Shown here: positions 44,201 to 52,723 of the stretch, piece after piece
Numbering within the stretch: the first letter of the stretch is position 1
Layout of the letters: each line of letters begins with the position of its first letter
From: Gracilaria gracilis
Lineage: Eukaryota; Rhodophyta; Florideophyceae; Gracilariales; Gracilariaceae
DNA: 64,000 nt
NCBI GenBank assembly: GCA_030374805.1
Contig: JARGSG010000088.1
Coordinates: 203,881-267,880 of the forward strand
Reading direction: 5' to 3'
Made by a program: the position numbers and the translations under genes
The notes under the pieces: model-generated
What the model saw: the letters and a program-made list of their open reading frames with translations, nothing else
Told to the model about the DNA's origin: nothing
The model's database searches: none

Positions 44201-45030
44201 ATGTCTCAGATTCACACTTCGTACTATCTTCTTCGGGATTTCAATCACCTCGATATCCATCGTCAACCTGCGTTGAACATAGTGTGCGACAGAAATCTGC
44301 TTGAGACACAGAGTGTTTTCTACCTCTTCCGACGGAACACTGTCTCCTTCATCGAACAAGTCCTCCTCCGCCTCAGCAAGCGGAGCCTTACTCGTCCGAA
44401 TGAACTCCACAATAGCGTCGTCGGAGTCCTCTATGATGCTGACGCTCGCTCCCACGGGCTTCTTCATCCCTTTAGAAGATGTTACTCGAGTTTTGGAAGC
44501 TTCCTCAGCAGGTTTCTCGACCTCCAGAGGAACCACTTTCTCAGGCTGAGATGTAGAAGACTTGCCAGCCCCGAACCCCGGAGTACTACTTTGCGGAATC
44601 TCGATTCGGTCCATGATCGACGTATCCTACGCATAAAAACCAGCCCAAAACAACTCAGCGTACTTGGTGGGTCTTCAGAACCTTGAAAACGGTAAGGGTA
44701 CTTCGCGCTTCCATGACTTATAATAATCTTCGTCCTCCAGATCACAACCAAGTCTTCTCCTTCTAGGGCAGTAGCGCTTAAAAGATGCCCGTAGAGCGAA
44801 CGGAAAAGAGCCTTCCCTGCACCACCGGCGGACCCCACACCTCTCACCTCCGCGGTTCCCACTTTCACCCTGCTCTTTTCTTTCCCACTCGTCACAAACA
44901 AATGCACCGCATCGCCGCCTTTCACTACCGGCGTAGCAGCGCGCGAAACCTTCTTCGTCATTGCTCGGGCTGGTAACATACGCGGCGTAGTGCCTTTTGC
45001 CTTCCCTCTCCTTCGTGTTAGGGGCGGCAT
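41288..45030 (-). pseudogene. ParB/sulfiredoxin-fold protein joined in frame to a 2OG-Fe(II)-dioxygenase-like domain (copy I)
   Basis: The N-terminal piece (ATG 45030) holds GEDLVVIWRTKIIISHGSAK. After a frame change near 44650 a long frame (44614-41288, ~1,109 codons) is broken only by a TGA at 43091-43093 and a TAG at 41873-41875. First it encodes a ParB/Srx-like domain: IEVIEIPKKIVRSVNLRH, SLGQYVVNEIVIDG, and the signature LIDGYNRILVLRDL. A conserved helical region follows (MSFTDKIHSTVSF). Beyond the TGA is a basic K-rich/acidic middle. The C-terminal part, just past the TAG, reads VLHTDFRGLANVEK, an HxD motif, and then VFHAGAGYMD and CLRYHMYF, the distal His and the Arg expected for 2-oxoglutarate. 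An acidic tail closes it. Function of the whole is unknown; DNA binding by ParB-type domains and oxidation by the dioxygenase are family inferences. Confidence 0.65.
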
Positions 45031-45405
45031 TTCTAACACCCCTGCACTTGGGTTCGCTCGTCTTGAATCCGGCTCCCTTTTAAGCTTGCAAGGCTACATC
45101 GCGGTTACACGCGGCTGACAGAATGGAAAAGGTTGTTTACGACCGTCGAGAACGCTCGAGAGATCGGTTAGCTAGTTGTAACTCTCACTCCCGTTCCTTT
45201 CCGTCTACTTCATCACGGATGCGCGTTTGCTCAATATTAGTTTAAACTATACACTGTGCCTATTTAAAAGTTTTATAGCGTACTCGCGGGACGTTTACAA
45301 ATCTACATGAAGCTACTAACGCTGCTAATATCTATAGTACACTTGTACAACAATGTTTGAGAAATATAGAAATAAATAAAATTTGTGGCGCACTAATTTC
45401 ACTTT

Positions 45406-45488
45406 GGGACAGCGGACCGGGTGTCGTGGCGCTTCATCGGTGCAGCGGTGCAGCGATGAAGCGCCACGACACCCCGGTCCGCTGTCCC
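45406..45488. repeat. Palindrome A1 (83 bp)
   Basis: Arms GGGACAGCGGACCGGG-TGTCGTGGCGCTTCATCG and their complement flank a 14-bp loop. Near-perfect, with a 1-bp difference in the C/G run. Same core as A2 and A3. Confidence 0.9.
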
Positions 45489-45632
45489 CGGCACGTTGGC
45501 GGCCACGTATGCTAGCACCCCAGTTTCATCACAAACAGCTCGTTGACAGCGGGCGAATTTCACCGCTTACGGCTCGTTGGCGGTGCCACGTGTGCCACTG
45601 CCCCAACTTCATCACTCACGGCGCGTTGGGAA

Positions 45633-45698
45633 AGCGGACCGGGGTGTCGCGGCGCTTCATCGGTGCACCGATGAAGCGCCGCGACACCCCGGTCCGCT
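45633..45698. repeat. Palindrome A2 (66 bp, perfect)
   Basis: Perfect dyad centred between 45665 and 45666 on CGGTGCACCG, no loop. Outer sequence AGCGGACCGGGGTGTCGCGG. Confidence 0.92.
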
Positions 45699-45748
45699 GT
45701 CACAGGCTGTCGTTGAAAGAATATGGAAAACAAAATATTTTTTTGGGA

Positions 45749-45822
45749 GGACAGTGGACCGAGGGGTCTTGGCACTTCATCAGTGCACTGATGAAGCGCC
45801 ACGCCACCCCGTTCCGCTGTCC
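45749..45822. repeat. Palindrome A3 (74 bp, imperfect)
   Basis: Centred on CAGTGCACTG at 45785/45786, arms differ at several positions (GGACAGTGGACC against GGTCCGCTGTCC-like). Clearly a diverged member of the A set. Confidence 0.88.
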
Positions 45823-46155
45823 TAACAGCCGTTCCATAATACTTCGCGTATATGTTTGCAATCACCAAGTTCCGTATCCCTCGAGTGTCGCCGCTTTCCC
45901 TGACACCTCTTTTCGGGTTCAAGTGCATCCCAGGCATCTTGCACATCTCCCTGTCGTGTTGAAAGAACCTGGTTCGTGCTGTATCGTTACTATCCTCTCC
46001 CGCCCGCTCCCGTCTCCCTCACACTTTCATATCCCGTCGGCAGTTATCCCCCGCCCACTGCAGTCTCCCGTGCGCTGTTTCCTCCCCTCTGCTGCCATCT
46101 CCCGTCCGCTCCGGAAATTCGAATCATAACCCGTCAATGCACTCTCTTCTCGTGC

Positions 46156-48725
46156 ATGCATAAAATGGCTCCACATAGCTCATCGAGGTCTACGTCACCG
46201 GCACCGTCAAGCTCCGATATGAAGGTTGGAAAACTGTATGGCTCCGGAGATGAGCTTGTCACAGTATGCCTCGCAATCCGCGATCATAACGCGTCTACAA
46301 TGCGAGATGAAGACCGGCCAAGGAAGGTCGGACACAGCGAGTTCGTTGATTACGTTATCAAGAATCGCAACGTCCTACCGCTGGCCAAGAATTACTTCTA
46401 TATTCTTGTGGGTCCAGGACATCCGACGTTTACTGACAGTGAAATACGGATCGTATCTCTGAAGGTCTCTTATTGTCAGCTATACCTCTCAACGAGGTTA
46501 TTGGACATTTGGACGGTGATAGGGACTAGCGTGTAAGGGAATTCTGGAATGCTTATACCGAGGTGAACTTTAAAGGAATACCGAAGAATGTGACTTTGAC
46601 CGAGTTTTTCAAGTCAATGACTATACCTCCTAAGCGAGTAGGACGGGTGGTCCCCCCCTTCGCCACAACCGTTTCCACAAATTTTCAAAGGATTCTCTTT
46701 CTCTCGCTCATTCACAAAGTTTCCATGGAAAAAAGAGTTGTAGGCCAGAAGAGGAAAAGAAGAGACAAGGGATATCCCACAACTTTTGTGAATGTCCAAA
46801 TATCAAACAAACTCCAAGCTCAGCGTGATGGCTTTGGTGTGCAGCTCATAACGAAGGCATGGGATGGTTTCTCTCAATTCCTGGGATTCCCTACCGTGGA
46901 GGTCATGGTTCTTTCATTCATCCGAGTCATGTACGACGAAATGCAATTTCAAGCGATTGAGGCGAGGGCAGAGGGGTTCTTCCACCGGGATAACGACCAT
47001 CACTTGCTACCGAGCAAAGGTGAAACTGTTATTGAAACAGAGGTCATCGCGTGGGCATGGAATTTACCGCAAGACATCGATGCTGCCCTCTAAATGCTTG
47101 CGAAAGAGTTGATTTCGAACCTCAACAAGGTTATTGTGAATGAGCAGTTCTTCTCAATTTCCGAACGAGGACGATGGACAGTTCTGAAGACGTGTACCAG
47201 ATACCTATCACGGGCGTTTGCTCAGAGGTTCGATAGTTTCTCCAATTCGCTTGTGTCCTCCGTCATGGAGGCCATAAGCCCGTTGAAACTGAAAGAATCA
47301 GTGAACGTCCCTGGTATGGGGGTAACGCCGATATCCAAACCAGAACCTGCCATACAAATTGAAGATGATGTGGAGGAGGTGGAGGAAATTGGGAAACCAA
47401 CGGAGCCGAAGGAGGGGTGAGGCGAAGAAGGAGATGGTGATACGAACATAGTGGCCGACATTGGGAAAGGAAGTACAGGTGACGAAGCGTCCGGGGTAGG
47501 CGTAATACCTCCACCATCCATTGCGTCGTTGGATGACAAAATGGCTTTCCGAAGTTGTGAGGAGGAGATGGAGAAGTACTTTCGCTTGTACAATTGCGGG
47601 TTTGAGGATATGGTAGAGATGGGCGAGACGTGGCGCAGAGATGGTGTGTCTCCGTTAGGAAAAGTTCAACTGGTTCTCATGGACCCTCCGTACAACATAC
47701 GAGGGAACAAGAGCCTAAACAACAGCTGGTACGATGTACTGAGCCCGCAGGACATGAAGAAGGCTGCAAAGCTTCTATCAAGACTGCTACGTCCTGGGGG
47801 CCATTTCGTGATCTTTAGTGCTTTCGAGCAGGTCCAGCAATGGAGAGATGTACTTTGTGCCATCGAGGCAAAAGACGGAAACGGAGTACCAAGGCGTTCA
47901 TTCGTTGTTGACCAGGTGCCAATGCACTTTGTACGGTCGCAAGGCAACCCGATGCATAACCCTGGACGTAGGTTGTGCTCCCTTTTCCCTGCAATGGAGT
48001 ATGCTGTACATGGAGTTCCAAATGGTCTCAGCTACGCGCAGCAACATGTGATGGTGAACTATGAGAACTTCAATTTCGTGCAGTCGAGGTACCCGGTGTA
48101 CCACAGTGTCATTGACCAGGTACCCCCCATGTCTAATGGAGAGACTCTTCAGTGGAAGAGAAAGAAGGAAGGTGGGGGCTACGTCTTACAAAAGGTGAGG
48201 TCCGAACAGAAACCTTGGGCATTGTTGAAGGAGCTAATCAGTCGGTTTTCCCAGGCTGGGGATATTGTGGTCGACTTGTTTGCGGGGACGTTTTCGACAG
48301 CAATGACATGCATGGAGTGACATCAGCATCGTAGGTTCATCGGGTGTGAGCCGGACCCTGACTGCTTTGCTCATGCTAAGCACGCCGCAATTATTCAATA
48401 CTCATTGTGCGTGCCGGAAAATGAGACGGATATCCAGGTAACGCAGGAAGTTCGGAATGCTATGATTAGGGTGTTGAACTTATTTCCGAAGTGGAATGGC
48501 CGCCCATCGAGATCATGGAAGGCTCCATCCGGCTACCCCCAGTATCAAAAGTTTCCTACGTATATTTTGGACTTTCTTGCGTCAATGTGGCGGGATGAGA
48601 GCTTGGTCACGACTGGTAGGCGTAACTCCCTTCACGAATGGCCGAAAACTTTGCAAGGAAAGATGGGGCTTCTGGATTGCGTCTGTGTTCTCGTTTCGCT
48701 AGTTTGGAGCCCTAGGGGGCTATGA
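46156..48725 (+). pseudogene. Beta-class DNA amino-methyltransferase with N-terminal extension, inactivated
   Basis: N-terminal part from the ATG at 46156 (GKLYGSGDELVTVCLAIRDH, HSEFVDYVIKNRNVLPLAK). After a frameshift near 46465 one frame runs to 48725 with in-frame stops at 47091-47093 (TAA), 47418-47420 (TGA) and 48318-48320 (TGA), plus a TAG near 46529. The C-terminal half is a methyltransferase: motif IV VQLVLMDPPYNIRGNKS (47670-47715), then LLRPGGHFVIFSAFEQ, a target-recognition-like middle, then motif I DIVVDLFAGTFSTAMTCM, and after the TGA RRFIGCEPDPDCFAHA. DPPY before motif I defines the beta class, which makes N6-methyladenine or N4-methylcytosine. A ~300-residue N-terminal region is unrecognised. 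It is divergent from copy-I ParB and convergent with copy-II ParB. Confidence 0.75.
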
Positions 48726-48990
48726 GGTCCAGAAATGCGTCAAAAAACCTGCGAAAATTGCATGCGCGTCTATGTTGGGTCAATTTCAGCTTAATTTTTT
48801 GGCTTTGCACGTTATTGAATCCTGCTGTTCTGCACGCAGACTGCATGAAGAACTTCATTGCTAGTTTTTTGTTCGTCATTTGCAGGACAGAATGCAGGAT
48901 TGTACGACATGAAGTCGTACTTCGAATTTATTTTCATGAACGTAGAGTGTCTGAGACCCTCCCCGCTTCTAATTATACGATCCATGACAT

Positions 48991-51090
48991 TTAGAACCAC
49001 TCTCCACCCGGTGGTGGTTGCGTCTCCGTCTCCGGGAAACTTAGTGCAAAGAAGTCATGTGGCACACTCTCTTCCCCCTTATCACGCTTCTTACGCAAGA
49101 CATGCTTCATGTACTTCAGCTTCTTCGATAACTTTCCCTCCCAATACTTATCGTTGGAAACGAACTCTGCACGACAAACCTGGTTCGCAGCGAAATCCTT
49201 CACTCTGCTCGTATTGAAGGTTTGTGTGAATGAAATATCGCAGTCGAAGAACTCATCCGTATTCTTGTTCAACTTCTTCGCAACTGCTGCACAAAGTTCA
49301 TACACCTCAGTAGTGCACATATAGAAGAACTTTCGTCTTTCCTCAAACCGTCCTTTCATGTTCGAATTCGCCCTGAGCTGCATATACATCCCTAGGCAAT
49401 GAAGCGCGAAGAAAAACATCTCATCTGGCATGTTGAAGTACTTGTCCGCCGCAAAGTGTGTCATCCCCACCTCCTTATACTTCTCACAGATTGCTTCAAA
49501 TGCCGTTAAGCGACCGGGTGATTTAGCCACTTTCATTGCAAGTTGGGTGTATCGGGTTAGATGCCCAATGTTGTTCACTGGAAGCAACCCACTGCTTTTC
49601 ACAGCTCCGACAATTGAACTTGGCGTAGTAGTGTCCAGATTCAAACCCCGTTCCTTACTCAACATCGCAATGAAGGATACCACACTGTGAATCTTGTCAG
49701 CAAAGGACATCTTCCGCACCTTCATGCTGTCATTGAGCTGGTTTCCCAGGCTCAATATCTCCGACATCGTCATAGGCTTCTCATCCTTTCGGTTGTATAG
49801 TGCAACCTTCATACGATTCGTAATATTCCTCCATTTCTCGCTACCCTCTCGAAGTCGTTTCAACGCCGTAAGTCTGTGAAATCCATCAACAAGTACACAC
49901 CTCACTTTGATACCATTGTTCTGCGCGTCAAACCATTTGTTGAGAGAGATGTCATCCCGGAGCAGTGTTATCGCCAAACTCCCCAATGATTCCAGAAGTC
50001 CACGTTGTTGAAAACACCTGAACAAGCTCTTCCACATGTGTCTCCGATACTCCCCCGAACCGTGTATTCGGGGACATCGATGAGGTCAAGTGAAACATAA
50101 AAGTATCTCACACTACTAGTGTATAGTATACGTCCCCATATCAAATACAGCGTCCACCAAACTTTCATCCACAACGGCAGGAGGTACTTCATCACCCTCG
50201 TCAAAAAGATTTGCAACCGTTGAAGCCACAGTGTTCGATGCTTTCACTTTCGTGCTCGGAGCTCCACCCTTCTTCGTCTTGGCAGCGGCTTGACGCCTAC
50301 TGCCCTTCGCCTTCCCGCGCTTGATACTTACAAGCTGAACATCATCGTCCTCTTCTTGAGGCACATCAGTCTGAGTCTGGGGTTTCTGAGGTTGTGGTAC
50401 TGGAGGCTTCGAGGATACCTTCTTCTGTTTCCCCTTCGTGGAGGGATACCGTTTCGCCGACGGCGTCGGAGATGGTGGAGTCGTCGTTCGTGAACGCGGA
50501 TTGAGCTTGTTCTTTCTTGATTTAGGAGCGGGTTGAATCTCGTCGTCGGGATCCTCGGCGACTTGTGTGCTGGGGCCTTTAGTTCCCTCGGTTTCCGTCT
50601 CTGGCATAGCTCGCATCATTTTCAGATCCCACACGAAGAATTGAACGAACTCACTGCTGTTGATTTCTTCCAATGTCTTCGGTATTGAGTCCTCGTCCGT
50701 GCATTTAAACGGATACGGGTACTCCATGTCCACATCCCCCGTAATCTCTCCTTTCCACACGACGACTAGGTCCTCCCCGGGCTTCCCTACTAGCTGGTGG
50801 TTGTGGAGAACCCGCTTCAGAGCCGACACACCCTCTTCACGCTTGCTTCCCATGTCAGCTCCCATTAGCTGTGCCTTCCCGACGACCCTCGGTTCTCCCC
50901 CGTTTCGTGACGCCAATAGCTCAACTAAAGCATTGGGACCTACTTGGACATCTTGTGCGGATCGTGAAGGTTTCTTGAAGGAACTGTTCTTGTTTCGCGT
51001 AGTCGGGGCCATCTTCTTCTTCTTCTTCTTTCCCCGTACGGACGGTTTTGGACTGCGCTTCAGTTGCGATGCGGATTCCTTCTCCGCCAT
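48991..51090 (-). pseudogene. ParB/sulfiredoxin-fold protein (copy II), frameshifted
   Basis: Paralogue of copy I. From the ATG at 51090: a Lys-rich start, GEDLVVVWKGEITGDVDMEY (matching copy I GEDLVVIW...), a Ser/Pro/Lys linker, and NLFDEGDEVP (copy I DLFDEGDSVP). Two frame changes follow, near 50130 and in the G5 run near 50060, across SLDLIDVPEYTVRG. The ParB-like core is RGLLESLGSLAITLL, then VRCVLVDGFHRLTALKRL, then MSFADKIHSVVSFIAML. The C-terminus ESVPHDFFALSFPETETQ is shared with 38775-39729. There is no dioxygenase domain after it, unlike copy I. Two separate frame changes make a pseudogene likely. The DG(F/H)HR motif is the best ParB/Srx hallmark. Confidence 0.65.
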
Positions 51091-51384
51091 CTTTAAATTA
51101 GAGTTCAGGTGTACTCAAATTCTTTAAACGGCCGTGACGTAAGCGGTTTGGCATTCGCGCTCTCGTGCACTGCTCTCGTGAAGGTGCTCTCGCGTCCTAT
51201 ATCACTTATACGGGTGGCACCCGTTGTCGTAGAGACACTTGATGAACTGCCCGATCGTTCTTATTTGTAACGATTTCCAGTACTTAGCAATATTAGCACC
51301 CCGGGTGGAGGGCCTCCTGACATGCGCCAGGGCGGGGCCTGCCCCCTGCTTTTGAGTTATTTCGAAATATTTCGAGGTTGGTTT

Positions 51385-51461
51385 TTGTCCGCGGACAGCT
51401 GCTGTTTTGGTGCTCCATGATGGCCATCATGGAGCACCAAACAGCAGCTGTCCGCGGACAA
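51385..51461. repeat. Palindrome B1 (77 bp)
   Basis: TTGTCCGCGGACAGCTGCTG to its complement, centred on TGATGGCCATCA. One extra T breaks perfect symmetry. Confidence 0.92.
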
Positions 51462-51882
51462 CCGACCACCCCAAACCGACCTCAAACAAAGGTGAACCAA
51501 ATCGATACGGGGTGCAATTAAGCGCCTACCTCGGCATCCCACGGGTGTGTAGACTACATTGATATGCCGGAGGTGTTTCAAGATTCGAATTTACTATAGA
51601 GCGCGCCAAGTTTGTACACATCCGTGTTGGGAAACGCAATGCAACTATTGTTTTGAAGATTGTGTACTTTATTGTTGATGACGGTGTTATCAACGACGAT
51701 GAGACTATTATCGTATCAAACTTCATGCTGCTGTTCTAACGAGAGGACGTTCAGTATGCTTTGAGCATGTAATCATGCCTCGGCGTTTGCAATAGAAGTT
51801 TGCCGGAGTCGCTAATACATCGAAAAAATGATGCTTGATCGATTTGGTTCACCTTTGTTTGAGGTCGGTTTGGGGTGGTCGG

Positions 51883-51958
51883 TTGTCCGCGGACAGCTGC
51901 TGTTTGGTGCTCCATGATGGCCATCATGGAGCACCAAACAGCAGCTGTCCGCGGACAA
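51883..51958. repeat. Palindrome B2 (76 bp, perfect)
   Basis: Perfect dyad centred at 51920/51921 on TGATGGCCATCA. Same sequence as B1 without the extra T. Confidence 0.93.
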
Positions 51959-52092
51959 AAACCAACCTCGAAATATTTCGAAATAACTCAAAAGCAGGGG
52001 GCAGGCCCCGCCCTGGCGCATGTCAGGAGGCCCCCGTGGGTACCGTGGGCACCCTGTTTTCACCGTAATTCGAAATATTTCGAGGTGGTCGG

Positions 52093-52168
52093 TTGTCCGC
52101 GGACAGCTGCTGTTTGGTGCGCCATGATGGCCATCATGGAGCACCAAACAGCAGCTGTCCGCGGACAA
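52093..52168. repeat. Palindrome B3 (76 bp)
   Basis: Same as B2 except one base. It is outside the large inverted repeat but preceded by the shared flank TTCGAAATATTTCGAGG, so it is a third partial copy of the arm. Confidence 0.92.
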
Positions 52169-52268
52169 AAACCAACCTCCGGGGTTCGTCCATATATAGC
52201 ATTAGAACATTCGTCATGTCACCCATCACTGTTTCAAAGTGTATTGCAGATTGCGCTGAGCACGCCTG

Positions 52269-52619
52269 ATGCACCGCAGTGAACCACGCCGACGTCCGGT
52301 CAGTGCAGTGCCACCAAACACATCGAGCCCACCGTTCTCGTCTTCGACACGAAACTCAACCAAACCGCTAATCCACGTTATACCCCGCCGAAACTTCGGA
52401 ATGACAGAGGGGGAGACGATTGTCGTACATGGGAATGAAAATCGGGAGGCCACTGTCGCGATTTGGATGCCGTCCACTCGGAGACTGTACCTGGCCGTCA
52501 AGGAGAACTTCTTTCAAGAGAACGTCACACAGTACCTCGGGGCTATACTCGACTGTTATGTTGGGGTATGCCATCCTAACGAAAGGTATTTCAGGGCGAT
52601 TGGGGCACGGACGGAGTAA
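52269..52619 (+). pseudogene. C-terminal remnant of the element accessory protein
   Basis: 116-codon frame with an ATG. The segment ATVAIWMPSTRRLYLAVKEN and LGAILDCYVGVCHPNE matches ATVGLWIPSREKVYLAVREE and LGVVLECYIAACRP at the end of the 59937-62181 gene. Only this C-terminal domain is kept here. In both places it lies just left of, and convergent with, a Plavaka-like transposase, so the two genes are neighbours in the element. The rest of the gap up to 52724 holds nothing else recognised. Confidence 0.65.
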
Positions 52620-52723
52620 CGGAACAAAGCTTGTGGCAACGTATGTGGACAGAATTGGCAGTAACGGTCTGATTCAATTAGCGAGAGGTGAGATCTAAAC
52701 TACTACTCTATTCACGCTGGGTT

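Larger units (their letters stand above)
45031..46155. other. Divergent intergenic region holding three long palindromes
   Basis: 1.1 kb between the divergent ParB-like (copy I) and DNA-methyltransferase genes. AT-rich at 45230-45390, then the three palindromes listed separately, then a pyrimidine-rich stretch (46000-46110) just before the methyltransferase ATG. It is the obvious place for promoters and for any element-borne cis-acting site. Confidence 0.6.
51311..52032. mobile_element. Foldback element: 196-bp inverted repeats around a 331-bp spacer
   Basis: Arm 51311-51506 is repeated in inverted orientation at 51838-52032, essentially identical apart from one extra T. Each arm itself contains a 76/77-bp palindrome (B1, B2). 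The spacer 51507-51837 has no recognised gene. This looks like a foldback or MITE-type element. I see no convincing target duplication. Confidence 0.8.

Noticed and set aside
30377-48320. Alternative genetic code or programmed stop readthrough to explain the many in-frame stops
   Set aside because: Host genes in the same window end normally at TAA, TAG and TGA, all three stops occur inside relics, and several relics also carry frameshifts.
41288-51090. Bacterial or plasmid contamination as the source of the ParB-like and methyltransferase genes
   Set aside because: The genes are continuous with eukaryotic transposon relics, decayed in the same way, and have long low-complexity linkers unlike bacterial homologues.
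45406-52168. CRISPR array or bacterial-type terminators from the repeated dyads
   Set aside because: Only three copies per cluster, irregular spacing, dyads far longer than CRISPR repeats, and a clearly eukaryotic context with no cas-like genes.
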